From Armatimonadota bacterium (GTDB taxonomy: Bacteria > Armatimonadota > UBA5829 > DTJY01): a stretch of DNA of 43,380 nt. Shown here in pieces: positions 7,911-17,688 of the stretch. Position numbers and translations under genes: made by a program. How positions within the stretch are numbered: the first letter of the stretch is position 1; every line of letters starts with the position of its first letter. The stretch spans positions 1 through 43,380 of the forward strand of contig JAIMAU010000015.1 of NCBI GenBank assembly GCA_023511795.1, written 5' to 3'. The notes under the pieces were generated by a model. It searched no databases. It was not told the DNA's origin and saw only the letters and a list, made by a program, of their open reading frames with translations.

Positions 7911-9563
7911 TTAAGCGGCCTTGAGCATTTCTTCATCCTTGATTGAGGAGTAAAAGCGGTCAAGTTCACCGGATGATAGCAAAGATTTCAAGACTTCTAC
8001 TACTTGGCGGTCGAACTCAATTCCTGCTCCTTTATCTAACTGCTCAACTCTCTCCGCTGCGCTCAATGCTTTCCTATATGGGCGGTCGGAACTCATTGCA
8101 TCAAGCGCATCAACAGCGCAGAGTATCCTAAGCGATAAGGGTTGCTGATATGCGGGCAGTTGGTCTGGGTAACCTGTTCCATTAAGACGTTCCTGGTGGT
8201 GGCGAATCAAGAAAAGAACTTCTTCGCCCATGTCAAGCGGACGACAAATATTCTCACCGGTAATAGGATGAGTTTGTATTATTAGGCGTTCCTCTGGAGT
8301 GAGTTTTCCTGGCTTACGCAACACGTTATCTGGCACTCCAATCTTCCCTATGTCATGGAGCAATGCAGCATTCCGTAGTGCCTCTGTAGACTGAGGAGAT
8401 AAACCAAGTTGTTTGGCAACAAGAACTGAAATTTCTGATACCCTGTATGAATGGCCTTGTGTGTAGGGATCTCGTGCTTCCAAGCTTCTTGCAAGCGATT
8501 GGAGTGTTTTTAGGAATCTGTCATGGAGTTCTTTATAAAGCCCTGCGTTTACAACACCCATCGAAGCGTGAGTCGCCAACATTCGAAGAAGGTTAAGATC
8601 TTCACGTGCAAAAGGCGGTGAGTCAGGATAACCGTATACACTAAGGGTTCCAACAACTTTGAAATTGCTTTTCTCTAGTGTACCCAGCATTGTGTTTGGA
8701 GTGCTCTCAATCAAGGGCACACATATTGCTACCTTGTTTTGAATTGGTACGCTTGTCGTATCATCGTCGAGGATTCCTGGTATAAAAGCTGGGTGTCCCG
8801 ATGTCTGCACCCATTTTTCAATTGAGAAATCACATGTTCTATTTTGAAAAGCGGCGTCGAACCACCGCTCAGCCGCAGTGAAGAGCTCACCCGTGTCAGA
8901 GTTAACAAGCATTATAAGTCCGCCGGCTGCTCCAGTTTCAGAAACAGCGGTGTTAAGAATATGATTTAAAAACTGTGGAAGGTCGGTTGCTGACGTGAAC
9001 CGCGTGCCAAACTCAAACAATGCCGAAAGCTTTCGTTCTTTCGTTCGCATTGTTTCTTGCTGTTTTCTATATGCTAGAATATAAGCTGTTACAAGTGCCG
9101 CACCTGCAAAAATTGCTACATGGCTTGTTATTTGGTTTGGAATATCATGGAGTTTACCGTTTTGTAAAATGTGAATAAGACTACCTGAAAAGTCGAGTAT
9201 TATGCTAATGGCAAGTGCAACTAGTATTGGCCGCACGTGGTTGTATACATAACCTGTACTTACAATAACAAAACAATATAGAAGAAAGAAGTTCTCGGTG
9301 CCTGAGGTGCCACTGTGGCATGCGAGCGAAATTGCGCTAAAATCGAGTCCTCTTGTAAATAAACCAAAGAATCTTGAATACCTGTTGTATATCTGACTAT
9401 TTGAAACAACTAAAGCTGCTATTGTGTTGTAGTAAAAAACTCCAAAAATTGCAAGCGCTGCAAAAGGCGAATTGGCATAATCATCTATCGCAAACGCGGC
9501 TGCAATTAGCGCTATCCAACGAAGTCTTACTATTAAGAGTTCAGCTGTTCTTTGTTCTTCCAT
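7911..9563 (-). CDS. Membrane-anchored GAF/HD-GYP domain protein (probable cyclic-di-GMP phosphodiesterase)
   Basis: The 550 residues comprise five or six N-terminal membrane segments (about 10-170), a GAF sensor domain (about 190-345) and an HD-GYP phosphodiesterase domain (about 355-520). The HD-GYP motifs are present: HSYRVSE, LLHDIGKIGVPD, THP, RHHQERLNGTGYP. This domain hydrolyses cyclic-di-GMP (in some proteins cGAMP). The usual 'HHE' glutamate is replaced by glutamine in 'RHHQER', although the GTGYP itself is intact, so activity is likely but not certain. It lies 39 bases downstream of the pseudopilin gene on the same strand, and links between c-di-GMP and type IV pilus/type II secretion systems are common, though a functional link here is inference. 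Confidence 0.88.
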   Translation of the reverse strand: MEEQRTAELLIVRLRWIALIAAAFAIDDYANSPFAALAIFGVFYYNTIAALVVSNSQIYNRYSRFFGLFTRGLDFSAISLACHSGTSGTENFFLLYCFVIVSTGYVYNHVRPILVALAISIILDFSGSLIHILQNGKLHDIPNQITSHVAIFAGAALVTAYILAYRKQQETMRTKERKLSALFEFGTRFTSATDLPQFLNHILNTAVSETGAAGGLIMLVNSDTGELFTAAERWFDAAFQNRTCDFSIEKWVQTSGHPAFIPGILDDDTTSVPIQNKVAICVPLIESTPNTMLGTLEKSNFKVVGTLSVYGYPDSPPFAREDLNLLRMLATHASMGVVNAGLYKELHDRFLKTLQSLARSLEARDPYTQGHSYRVSEISVLVAKQLGLSPQSTEALRNAALLHDIGKIGVPDNVLRKPGKLTPEERLIIQTHPITGENICRPLDMGEEVLFLIRHHQERLNGTGYPDQLPAYQQPLSLRILCAVDALDAMSSDRPYRKALSAAERVEQLDKGAGIEFDRQVVEVLKSLLSSGELDRFYSSIKDEEMLKAA

Positions 9564-9602
9564 GCCTTTTGTTTTTATACTGTGGTAAATACTTAAGAAA
9601 AC

Positions 9603-10040
9603 CTACCATTCGCTATAGGGTTTTCCATCCACAGAGTTTCCTAAAGCGCTGCTCTGAATCCTTCCTACATTTGGTTTTGAGGTAATGTAAATAAACGGGC
9701 GGCCTGAAACTGGGTCTGAGGGAATAGAATCGACATATGGCCCTCTCCATTTAGCCGGGTTAATGGGTTTTGGGAAACCATCTTCTGATAATCCAATTGG
9801 TGGTGCCGATGTAGCAGATAAATCCGATAGGCGGATTGGGTAGACTCCTGTATGCGCATAGAATGCCTGGACAGCATTCCTCAATAGTTGCAGACAACTT
9901 CTCAATTCTTGTTCTTTATTTCTAGTGTTAGCGCCTACCAGTTTTGGTAGTACAATCGCCGCAAGGATTGCCAGGACGACAATGACAACTAATAATTCGA
10001 CCAGCGAGAATCCAACTTTAGACCTTAAAAACCTGCTCAC
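9603..10040 (-). CDS. Type II secretion / type IV pilin-like pseudopilin (GspG-like)
   Basis: A 145-residue prepilin. The short basic leader ends in KVG, followed by FSLVELLVVIVVLAILAAIVLP, the class III prepilin peptidase site with Phe+1 and Glu+5 and the N-terminal hydrophobic helix. The C-terminal part has the short GspG-like fold cues 'GPYVDSIPSDPVSGRPFIY' and ends in 'DGKPYSEW', as many GspG-type pseudopilins do. Start codon GTG at 10040 is preceded by AAAGGTGA on the minus strand. No other secretion or pilus genes are in the window, so this is an orphan pseudopilin; it may be transcribed with the HD-GYP gene. Confidence 0.87.
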   Translation of the reverse strand: MSRFLRSKVGFSLVELLVVIVVLAILAAIVLPKLVGANTRNKEQELRSCLQLLRNAVQAFYAHTGVYPIRLSDLSATSAPPIGLSEDGFPKPINPAKWRGPYVDSIPSDPVSGRPFIYITSKPNVGRIQSSALGNSVDGKPYSEW

Positions 10041-10254
10041 TGTTTATTTCACCTTTAAGAGAGACTTTACAGAATGTGTAATTACTTAAAATTACAGCAA
10101 TGGCTGGCTTTGGGCATGTTCATTGAATGATTGAATTCAGCGCCAAACTTCCCGTTCCACGTATTATTTTCGGTATGAAAAAGCAATTCCTATAGATGGT
10201 TGTAATTAGTATGAATAGAAGCCACATGCAAGCATTTATAACTAGCGCTCCTTT

Positions 10255-10283
10255 TTGACAATCAAGCTTGGTTATGGTAACAT
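10255..10283 (+). promoter_or_regulatory. Sigma-70-type promoter for secA
   Basis: Perfect TTGACA at 10255-10260, a 17-bp spacer and TAACAT at 10278-10283, with transcription expected near 10290 and the secA ATG at 10321. The upstream-most in-frame start codon (TTG 10255) falls inside this -35 box, which argues for the downstream ATG. The same hexamers and spacing occur upstream of the transaldolase gene at 30165-30193. Confidence 0.65.
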
Positions 10284-10320
10284 TTACTGGGTCAAAAGCG
10301 CATTAACGGATTTTAAATAT

Positions 10321-13248
10321 ATGGGAATCATAAGCTGGTTATTAAGTGGAAATGAACGAGAAATCGCTAGGCTTCGAAAGATAGTCGACAAGATTAACGC
10401 CTATGAGCCAGAGTATGAGTTGCTAACAGACGAGCAACTTCGTGCGAAAACTGATGAGTTCAAAGCTCGGCTTGCAGATGGCGAAACACTTGACGACATT
10501 CTTCCAGAAGCTTTTGCTGTTGTTCGGGAGGCAAGCAAGCGTACTATTGGGCTGAGGCATTTCGATGTCCAGATGATTGGTGGAATAGTCTTGCACCAGG
10601 GCCGCATCGCGGAAATGAAAACTGGTGAAGGTAAGACTTTAGTTGCCACCCTTCCCCTTTACTTAAATGCTCTTGAAGGCAAAGGAGCACACTTAGTAAC
10701 GGTTAATGATTACCTAGCTAAATTCCATGCGCAGTGGATGGGTCCCATTTACGATTTTCTAGGTCTAACTGTTGGGGCTTTGCAAGGCTCAAATGCAGAA
10801 ACGGGCGAACTAGAGGCCTCTTATATTTTTGATAGAAATTACGTTAACGAAGAGGAACCAGTCTACCCGAATCTGCGTCGTGTGGATAAAAGAACGGCTT
10901 ATATGGCCGACATAACCTATGGGACAAACCACGTTTTTGGTTTTGATTACCTAAGAGACAACCTTGCTTTCTCGCTAGAAGAGCTCGTCCAAAGAGAGCT
11001 TCATTACGCAATTGTAGACGAAGTTGATAGCATCCTAATCGATGAAGCTCGAACGCCATTAATTATTTCTGGGCAAGCCCAGCAGTCGACCGACCTTTAC
11101 TACAAGATGGACCGTATTGTTGCACGCTTAGTGCCTGAGAAAGACTATACGGTTGATGAAAAAGCCCGCACGGCGATGTTGACAGACGAGGGCATCAGGA
11201 AAATAGAGCAAGGAATGGGTGTTGAGAACCTTGCTGATGACCCAGCATTGATGCACCATGCAAATGCTGCGCTTAAAGCGAGGACTATTTTCAAGCGTGA
11301 TGTAGACTATGTTGTTCGAGACAATCAGGTAATCATAGTTGACGAGTTTACCGGACGTTTGATGTTTGGTCGTCGTTGGGGCGATGGATTACATCAAGCT
11401 GTTGAAGCAAAAGAGAATGTCAAAATTGAGCACGAAAGTCAGACGCTTGCGAAAATAACGTATCAGAATTATTTCCGACTATACAAAAAGCTCGCTGGCA
11501 TGACAGGCACAGCGAAGACCGAAGAAGAAGAGTTTCGAAAAATATATGGCCTTGATGTTGTAGTTATCCCGACGAACAAGCCAATGATTCGGGTAGACCA
11601 CCCAGATGTAATTTATAAAACGGAAGAAGCGAAATTCCGAGGCATCACGGCAGAAATTCTTCGGCTATATTGTCGGCAACAGCCGGTATTAGTTGGCACA
11701 CGCTCAATTGAAAAATCAGAAATTCTAAGCTCGCGACTTGCACCTGAACGTCTGCAGCTATTGGCAGCAGTTTTTGTGCTCAAATCAAAGCTTAACGAAG
11801 CGCGTGATATTGAAGCAGAGAAAAAGCGGGAATACATAGATTTGCTAAATACAAAGTTTGGCGAATTGACTCTAGGACGTTTGCTACCGATGGCAAGGAC
11901 ACTTGGAGTTTCCTTGGACATGCTAGCGCCGGAAAATGTTGAACGATTCGCCTCATTAATCGGTGTGCAAAATCCTGAAGAAGTAGAACGACTAAGGCAA
12001 AGCCTTGCCGAGGGCGTTCCGCATAATGTACTGAACGCGAAATATCATGAGCGTGAGGCGCAGATAATCGCCGAGGCCGGTCGCCTTGGTGCAGTGACAA
12101 TTGCCACTAATATGGCTGGTCGAGGTGTGGATATTATTTTGGGCGGCAAACCTGAAGGGTCAACAGCCAACCGGAATCCAGAGGCGGAAAAGGTTGTAGC
12201 TCTTGGGGGATTGGCGATAATAGGCAGTGAACGACATGAAAGCCGCAGGATTGACAATCAGCTCCGCGGTCGCTCAGGGCGCCAGGGAGATCCCGGATGC
12301 TCAAGGTTTTACTGCTCGCTTGAAGACGAACTGTGGCGTGTTTTCGGCGATAAATCAAAGAGCGTGCTTCTAAATTCGTGGCAGGAAGACGAGCCGATTG
12401 ATTGGAAGCCGCTCTCAAAAATGATAGAACTTACGCAAAAGCGAATGGAGTCATATCATTTCAGTATCCGAAAACACGTGCTACAGTATGATGATGTCAT
12501 GAATGTCCAGCGTGAGGTCATTTACAGTCAGCGGAGAAAGATCCTCGAGGGAGTTAATCTGAAGCCTACAATCATCGAATATCTGCACTCAACAATTGGC
12601 AACGCAGTTAATATGTACTGTCCTGAAGGGGTACATCCAAGCGAATGGGACACGGATACCTTGTTTGAGGTGCTGGACGAGATATTCCCACTTTCGGTAT
12701 ATGCAAGGCCAGCTGACTTAAAGGGCAAAAAGCGTGATGAGCTAGAGGAGTTCCTTAATGCAGTAGGCGATAGAACATATGAGGATAGAGAACAACTTCT
12801 CGGTGCTGAAGTTATGCGCGACCTTGAGCGACAGATTGCTCTGCGCGCGATAAACAATAAGTGGATAGATCACTTGGATGCAATGGACTATCTGGAAGAG
12901 GGCATCGGCATGAGAGGATACGCAGGCATTGACCCGGTCATTGCCTTTAAGAAGGAAGCTTATGAAATGTTCCAGCAGATGCTCGAGAGCATCCAGGATG
13001 AGATACTCCGCATGGTATTTCGTGTGCAGGTCAAGGTTGTGCAAGAACCATATAGAAATCCATTCCGCAACATAACCATGTATGGTGGTGAATACGTTCC
13101 AGCCATGGATGTTGCGGAAGAAAGGAATAATGGCAGGTCCTCTGCACAAAGCACAATTCAGCGGAAGCATAAGGTTGGTAGAAACGATCCTTGCCCGTGT
13201 GGAAGCGGAAAAAAATATAAGAAATGTTGTTTAGGGAAAGAGGGATAG
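10321..13248 (+). CDS. secA: Protein translocase subunit SecA
   Basis: ATPase motor of the Sec pathway, 975 residues from ATG 10321. Visible landmarks: Walker [12 protein letters not shown], the DEAD-type [14 protein letters not shown], the GMTGTA segment, and the second nucleotide-binding fold [14 protein letters not shown] with [11 protein letters not shown]. The C-terminus carries the zinc/SecB-binding motif [13 protein letters not shown]. Between '[12 protein letters not shown]' and '[16 protein letters not shown]' there is an extra segment of about 90 residues (about 474-563; 11740-12012) that ordinary SecA lacks; Thermus-type SecA has an insertion at the same place. The gene is followed 12 bases later by prfB, a common bacterial order. 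Confidence 0.97.
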   Translation: MGIISWLLSGNEREIARLRKIVDKINAYEPEYELLTDEQLRAKTDEFKARLADGETLDDILPEAFAVVREASKRTIGLRHFDVQMIGGIVLHQGRIAEMKTGEGKTLVATLPLYLNALEGKGAHLVTVNDYLAKFHAQWMGPIYDFLGLTVGALQGSNAETGELEASYIFDRNYVNEEEPVYPNLRRVDKRTAYMADITYGTNHVFGFDYLRDNLAFSLEELVQRELHYAIVDEVDSILIDEARTPLIISGQAQQSTDLYYKMDRIVARLVPEKDYTVDEKARTAMLTDEGIRKIEQGMGVENLADDPALMHHANAALKARTIFKRDVDYVVRDNQVIIVDEFTGRLMFGRRWGDGLHQAVEAKENVKIEHESQTLAKITYQNYFRLYKKLAGMTGTAKTEEEEFRKIYGLDVVVIPTNKPMIRVDHPDVIYKTEEAKFRGITAEILRLYCRQQPVLVGTRSIEKSEILSSRLAPERLQLLAAVFVLKSKLNEARDIEAEKKREYIDLLNTKFGELTLGRLLPMARTLGVSLDMLAPENVERFASLIGVQNPEEVERLRQSLAEGVPHNVLNAKYHEREAQIIAEAGRLGAVTIATNMAGRGVDIILGGKPEGSTANRNPEAEKVVALGGLAIIGSERHESRRIDNQLRGRSGRQGDPGCSRFYCSLEDELWRVFGDKSKSVLLNSWQEDEPIDWKPLSKMIELTQKRMESYHFSIRKHVLQYDDVMNVQREVIYSQRRKILEGVNLKPTIIEYLHSTIGNAVNMYCPEGVHPSEWDTDTLFEVLDEIFPLSVYARPADLKGKKRDELEEFLNAVGDRTYEDREQLLGAEVMRDLERQIALRAINNKWIDHLDAMDYLEEGIGMRGYAGIDPVIAFKKEAYEMFQQMLESIQDEILRMVFRVQVKVVQEPYRNPFRNITMYGGEYVPAMDVAEERNNGRSSAQSTIQRKHKVGRNDPCPCGSGKKYKKCCLGKEG

Positions 13249-13260
13249 AACAACGACACT

Positions 13261-14374
13261 ATGGTAATTGAGATTCAAAAGGAAGTTGATGCTCTAAAAG
13301 AGCAGATTGATGAACTCAGGAGGCATCTTTGAACTTGCTGACAGGCAAGATGAGATAAGAAGACTCGAAGCACAAACTGCTGAGGCAGGGTTCTGGGACG
13401 ACCAGGAAAAGGCCCAGCAGGTATTGAAGAAAATTGCGCGTCTAAAGCAAGCGGTTGAGCCGTGGCTAGTATTAGATAAGAGAATTGAGGATCTCCAGGC
13501 ATTTATAGAATTAGCGGCTGAGGAACAAGACGACAGCGAAGAACTGCTGAAGGAAATAAACGCAGAGCTCGAAATAATACGCAGTCAATTCTCTGAGCTT
13601 GAACTGACAACCTTCCTCAGTGGTGAACACGACGCAAGCGATGCCATTATGGAGATAAACGCTGGCGCAGGCGGAACTGAGTCTTGTGATTGGGTTGAGA
13701 TGCTTCTTCGCATGTACCTGCGTTGGGCCGAGCGGAAAGGATACACTTCAGAAATTGTAGATTCAGTAGAGGGTGAAGTTGCCGGACTGAAGAATGTCAC
13801 CGTTATTATTAGTGGTTTGAATGCCTACGGTTACTTGAAGGCTGAAAAGGGCGTACACCGCCTTGTCCGCATATCGCCATTTGATGCGAACAAGCGGCGA
13901 CATACTTCTTTTGCTTCGGTGGATGTTATTCCCAAGATTGATGAAAATATCGAAGTTGAGATCAATCCGGATGACATTCGAATTGACACATTTCGAGCTA
14001 GCAGCGCTGGAGGACAGCACGTCAACAAGACAGATTCGGCAGTGCGTATAACACATATACCTACAGGTATTGTCGTAACTTGCCAAAATGAACGCTCACA
14101 GCATCAGAACCGCGAAATGGCAATGAACATATTAAAGGCTCGACTCCTTGATTTGGAGCGCCAGGAGACCGAAAAAAAACTGGCTCAACTCAGGGGTGAA
14201 TTGCGTTCCATTGAGTGGGGCAATCAAATTCGCTCGTACGTTTTCCAGCCATATCAAATGGTCAAGGACCATAGAACCGGCGTTGAAACAGCGAATATTA
14301 ACGCTGTTATGGATGGGGAAATCGATTTGTTTATTCGAGCTGGGTTGAGGTGGCTTGCTTCCAGTGAAAATTAA
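13261..14374 (+). CDS. prfB: Peptide chain release factor 2, expressed by +1 programmed frameshift
   Basis: Recognises UAA/UGA stop codons and triggers peptide release. Translation starts at ATG 13261 and reads 23 codons to an in-frame TGA at 13330-13332; a +1 shift at CTT continues in the next frame from GAA at 13331, giving about 370 residues (join 13261-13329 and 13331-14374). The SPF anticodon-like tripeptide (RISPFD) marks it as RF2 rather than RF1, and the GGQ catalytic loop (SSAGGQHVNK) is intact. The short first frame encodes a normal RF2 N-terminus (MVIEIQKEVDALKEQIDELRRHL split at the shift), so this is a genuine programmed site, not a sequencing error. Annotation tools that start at 13307 in the second frame would give a wrong N-terminus. 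Confidence 0.95.
13318..13333 (+). promoter_or_regulatory. prfB programmed +1 frameshift site
   Basis: An internal Shine-Dalgarno-like AGGAGG at 13318-13323, a 3-nt spacer (CAT), the slippery CTT at 13327-13329 and TGA at 13330-13332. In the well-studied Escherichia coli site the AGGGGG-TAT-CTT-TGA spacing is the same. In this autoregulatory circuit low RF2 lets the ribosome slip and make more RF2. The base after TGA is A rather than the common C. Confidence 0.93.
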
Positions 14375-14408
14375 AATTGCTAGTTGCCGCCTGGGTTCTT
14401 ATTACAAC

Positions 14409-15056
14409 ATGCGCTCTATAATTATTACGGGTGTTATGGTTATACTAATTTTGACAACTCCATTATCAGCCGCTATCGATTCTCGATTTCCCCTTAGTTC
14501 TGTTAATTGTCAGATAGAAGAAACCGAACTCGGGGACCTTGTGTCTGATGCCCTCAAAGATGTAATGAATGTGCAAGTTGCCTTTTTTCCTGCCGGTGCC
14601 CTTCGAGAAATTACCATTCCCAAGGGAAAAGTTGAACCTAGACAAGTAATTGAATGTCTTCATTATCCTAATGACCGCCTAGCAGTTTTGGAGCTTACAG
14701 GCGAGGAAGTTGTAAATGCATTGGAAAGAAGCGTTTCGGTGTTTCCTAGAAAAAACCTTGGCTTCTTGCAGGTCGGCGGCCTTAGTTTTACTTTCGCTCC
14801 TAATTCCCCTAAGGATTATCGAGTTTTGGATGTGAAAATTGGTGGTTATGCCATCGATTTGAAAAAGAAGTATACCGTTGCTACTACTGAGCCTTTAGCC
14901 AAAGGTGGTTATGGGTATTTTACAATCTGGGGTAGTGCTAATATAAAGGAAATTAGCAAAATTACCACAAAAGAAGCAGTAGAGAAATTTTTAGGAAAGA
15001 TGCAAACTGTTGACTATTCCAAAAAAGACCGTATTAGAGCCATGAAAGCACAGTAA
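14409..15056 (+). CDS. Secreted stand-alone 5'-nucleotidase C-terminal domain protein
   Basis: From ATG 14409 the protein (~215 residues) has a signal peptide (MRSIIITGVMVILILTTPLSAA) and a mature region resembling the substrate-binding C-terminal domain of UshA-type 5'-nucleotidases (PF02872): 'TELGDLVSDALKD', 'FFPAGALREITIPKGKV', 'LAVLELTGEEVVNALERSV', 'LQVGGLSFTF' and 'YTVATTEPLAKGGYGYF'. The metallophosphoesterase domain that normally precedes it is absent; the gene is not visibly truncated, since it has its own start and signal. Alone it cannot hydrolyse nucleotides by the known mechanism, so it may be a binding protein or a partner of a separate phosphatase. A TTG start at 14355 would overlap prfB and hide the signal peptide. 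Five bases separate it from the next gene. Confidence 0.8.
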   Translation: MRSIIITGVMVILILTTPLSAAIDSRFPLSSVNCQIEETELGDLVSDALKDVMNVQVAFFPAGALREITIPKGKVEPRQVIECLHYPNDRLAVLELTGEEVVNALERSVSVFPRKNLGFLQVGGLSFTFAPNSPKDYRVLDVKIGGYAIDLKKKYTVATTEPLAKGGYGYFTIWGSANIKEISKITTKEAVEKFLGKMQTVDYSKKDRIRAMKAQ

Positions 15057-15061
15057 AATCG

Positions 15062-15985
15062 ATGAGGAAATCGTATTCCGTTCATCTTAATCTTCTCCTG
15101 CTAGCCTTCTCGCTAATTGCAGTAGGAATTACTGGTTGTTCAGCTCAGAGCACAGCTTTTCAATTTGATGCAGACAGAGCATTTTCCTACTTGAAAAGGC
15201 AGTGTGATTTCGGTCCTAGGCCTGTTGGCTCTCAAACACACGATAAAGTAAAAGTTTATCTGCTAGAAGAACTCAAAAAGAGTGCAGATTTGGTTCAAAC
15301 CCAAGACTTTGAACATACTCGCTCAGCGAAAACTTATAAGCTTTCAAATATCATCGCTCGCTTTGGAAAGCAAGATCGTCCAGCAGTCCTACTTTGCGCC
15401 CACTGGGATACTCGCCCCACTGCCGACCAGGAGATTGAACCTGCTCAACGAAATAAACCAATTCTAGGAGCAAATGATGGGGCATCTGGAGTTGCAGTTC
15501 TCCTCGAATTAGCTAGGCTTTTTGCTAAAAAGCCTCCTCCAATCCCAGTGATGATTGTACTTTTTGATGGCGAGGACTTTGGTCCTACTTCTGAGCATAT
15601 GTTTCTAGGTTCGCGCTATTTTGCAAAAAATGTTCAGAAAACAACAATACGCTATGGTATATTGCTTGATATGGTTGGGGATAAGGAATTAACAATTTAC
15701 CGTGAGAGAAACTCCAATGAGCGAGCCAGGTGGGTGGTTGATAAAGTTTGGTCAACAGCTTATAAACTCAGTTTTAATAAAGTATTCTTCAACCAAGTAA
15801 AGTATAGCATACTAGATGACCACATTCCTTTAATTGATGCGGGCATACCTTGTATAGACGTAATAGACTTTGATTATGCTTATTGGCATACACTGCAGGA
15901 TACAGTAGATAAGTGCAGTCCTGATTCGCTAAGAATTGTTGGTGAAACAATCGCCTCTGTTGTATATTCTGAGCCTCCAGACTAG
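15062..15985 (+). CDS. M28 family peptidase / glutaminyl-cyclase-like lipoprotein
   Basis: The 307-residue protein starts with a lipoprotein signal (lipobox AVGITGC) and carries the zinc aminopeptidase fold of family M28. Candidate metal ligands occur in the family order: His in AHWDTRP, Asp in GANDGASG, Glu in DGEDFG, Asp in DMVGD and His in YWHTLQD. The 'DGEDFG', 'LGSRYF' and 'YPYWHTLQDT'-like context is closest to glutaminyl-peptide cyclases, which convert N-terminal Gln to pyroglutamate, but aminopeptidase activity is equally possible. It is the last-but-one gene of an apparent prfB-5'NT domain-M28-tolC series; spacing to the preceding gene is 5 bases. Confidence 0.88.
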   Translation: MRKSYSVHLNLLLLAFSLIAVGITGCSAQSTAFQFDADRAFSYLKRQCDFGPRPVGSQTHDKVKVYLLEELKKSADLVQTQDFEHTRSAKTYKLSNIIARFGKQDRPAVLLCAHWDTRPTADQEIEPAQRNKPILGANDGASGVAVLLELARLFAKKPPPIPVMIVLFDGEDFGPTSEHMFLGSRYFAKNVQKTTIRYGILLDMVGDKELTIYRERNSNERARWVVDKVWSTAYKLSFNKVFFNQVKYSILDDHIPLIDAGIPCIDVIDFDYAYWHTLQDTVDKCSPDSLRIVGETIASVVYSEPPD

Positions 15986-16030
15986 GAGACAGGTCATTCT
16001 CTTTAGCTTGAATGTACGGAGGTAGGAGGT

Positions 16031-17353
16031 ATGCTAGTTTTGGTGCGCTTGGTTTTTATTATTCTTGTGACTCAAGTTTTCACTTGCTTGCGTATTTCCG
16101 CTGAAGAGGTACGGATTATTACTATTCAAGATGCGATTAGGCTGGCGATGTCGCAGAATCCTAAAGTAAGAGCCGCACAAAATGAACTAGAAGCCGCCAG
16201 GTGGCGTATTGATATAGCTAAATCGGCGAAATATCCCCGAGTTTTGATGAGCGCTAAGTATCTTCATACTGATGCCCTTGGAACTTTTACAATTCCGTCG
16301 CTTGGTCCCAGTATTCCGCCTAGAACTATTTCCATTGGAGTTGCAGACAACACAGTTGGTATTCTTCGCGTCCAGCAAGCACTTTATACAGCAGGGCGTA
16401 TACCAGCCCAAATAAAACGAGCTGTTGCATTATATGATGTTGCTTTGGGTAGACTTACAACCATTCAGGCACAAATTGTTCTCGAAGCAAAGGAAGCATA
16501 TTACAATGTTCTATTAGGTGAAAGTTTAGTTCGCAGTGCAGAACAAAACCTTGTAGCTGCTAGACAACACCTTGAAGTTGCTACTGCCAAATTCGAAGCT
16601 GGCACAGCACCAAGATTTGATGTCATCAGAGCCAAAACACAGGTTTCAGAAGCTGAACAGAATCTTACCCAAGCGAGAAATCAGGCTCAACTCGCAAGGA
16701 TTACGTTGAATAAAGTCCTAGGAGTCCCACTGAATCAAGTTTTTAACCTGTCTGAACCCAAACCGCCCTCCCCTCCAGCCAAAGATATATCGTTGCTAAT
16801 TGAAATTGCATTATCACAGAGGCCTGAGGTTCTTGTAGCAAAAGCCCAAATTGCGGCTGCCGAAGCTGGAGTTCTAGCAGCTAAAGCAGATGAGCGTCCA
16901 CAGCTTGGACTGGATGCTGACTATCAGGTGGTATCCAATGAAAACCCGGGTCAGGCAAGCGGTTTTACTTTGACTGCAGTTTTAACTAAAGAGATATTTG
17001 ATGGTGGTCGAATCAAAGCAGCAATTTCAGAGGCAAAAGCTGTGCTTGAGGAGGCACGTTCACGATTTGAGCAGACAAAATTTGAAGTTGAGCTGGAGGT
17101 AAGGCAGTCGTATTTAAAGCTTGTAACAGCGCAAAAAACTCTTGAGACTGCCAAAGCGCGACTTGCTCAAGCAGAGGAAGCATATGAAATTGCGCAGGTA
17201 AGGTACGATGCAGGTGTGGGCACTGCCGTAGAAATTGCTGATGCACTAGCTGCATTGGCGGCGGCGCGAACTAACCTTGACCAAGCGAATTATGACTACA
17301 ACATCGCATATGCAAAATTACAAAAGGCGCTCGGAAATCCTTCGGGTACATAA
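16031..17353 (+). CDS. TolC family outer-membrane efflux protein
   Basis: The 440-residue protein has a signal peptide ending near 'RISAEEV' and the duplicated outer-membrane efflux (OEP) domain of TolC: two repeats with long coiled-coil helices ('LVAARQHLEVATAKFEAGTA.RFDVIRAKTQVSEAEQNL', 'AKARLAQAEEAYEIAQVRYDAG') and a terminal 'YDYNIAYAKLQKALG' segment. TolC trimers form the outer-membrane exit duct for RND/ABC pumps and type I secretion. No inner-membrane pump or membrane-fusion gene is adjacent, so its partner is elsewhere. GGAGGT at 16018-16023 stands 7 nt before ATG 16031. A strong hairpin terminator follows immediately. Confidence 0.93.
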   Translation: MLVLVRLVFIILVTQVFTCLRISAEEVRIITIQDAIRLAMSQNPKVRAAQNELEAARWRIDIAKSAKYPRVLMSAKYLHTDALGTFTIPSLGPSIPPRTISIGVADNTVGILRVQQALYTAGRIPAQIKRAVALYDVALGRLTTIQAQIVLEAKEAYYNVLLGESLVRSAEQNLVAARQHLEVATAKFEAGTAPRFDVIRAKTQVSEAEQNLTQARNQAQLARITLNKVLGVPLNQVFNLSEPKPPSPPAKDISLLIEIALSQRPEVLVAKAQIAAAEAGVLAAKADERPQLGLDADYQVVSNENPGQASGFTLTAVLTKEIFDGGRIKAAISEAKAVLEEARSRFEQTKFEVELEVRQSYLKLVTAQKTLETAKARLAQAEEAYEIAQVRYDAGVGTAVEIADALAALAAARTNLDQANYDYNIAYAKLQKALGNPSGT

Positions 17354-17366
17354 GACATTGAATAGC

Positions 17367-17398
17367 AAAATGCGGGTGCACAACACACCCGCATTTTT
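17367..17398 (+). terminator. Rho-independent terminator after tolC
   Basis: Perfect 12-bp inverted repeat AAAATGCGGGTG (17367-17378) / CACCCGCATTTT (17386-17397) with a 7-nt loop, and a run of five T at 17394-17398. It lies 14 bases downstream of the tolC stop. The A/T flanks would allow some bidirectional function. Confidence 0.9.
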
Positions 17399-17427
17399 AA
17401 GTATTAACAATACTGGAGGTGCGGCGT

Positions 17428-17553
17428 ATGAGTCAATTAAGATTAATCGGAATCGCCGCCTATGAGTCCATTTGTATTTTACCCGTCCTCCATAAGTATA
17501 AACGACTAACCTTAACTAAAAGTTTCGCACTTTTAGCGAATTTTGTCAAGTAA
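17428..17553 (+). CDS. Possible 41-residue small protein or leader peptide
   Basis: An ATG at 17428 has an excellent ribosome-binding site (GGAGGT at 17415-17420, 7-nt spacing) and opens a 41-codon frame ending in TAA at 17551-17553. The product would start MSQLRLIGIAAYESI, be mixed hydrophobic/basic and match no family I know. The same DNA can fold, with GCGGCG (17421-17426) and CGCCGC (17454-17459) flanking the start and the octamer TATGAGTC occurring twice (from 17427 and 17460). No promoter is visible between the tolC terminator and this ORF, so it would depend on read-through or an unseen promoter. The region could instead be an untranslated structured leader for the sugar dehydrogenase gene. 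Confidence 0.3.
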   Translation: MSQLRLIGIAAYESICILPVLHKYKRLTLTKSFALLANFVK

Positions 17554-17659
17554 AATTTTACCAACCAAGTGCCTGTTTTTTATATTTTATATGCCTTAGA
17601 ATGGGTAAATACTTATACAAGTCTAGGCAAAATTTGCCTTCCTGCAGACAGAGAAAGCG

Positions 17660-17688
17660 TTGACAACGGAAAGGCAGCATGTTAAGCT
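17660..17688 (+). promoter_or_regulatory. Candidate promoter upstream of UDP-glucose dehydrogenase
   Basis: TTGACA at 17660-17665 with a 17-bp spacer and a weak -10 TAAGCT at 17683-17688, about 60 bases before the ATG at 17746. Of the gap 17399-17745, this and the small ORF are all I can support; the rest (17554-17659) is AT-rich with no clear feature. Confidence 0.4.
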
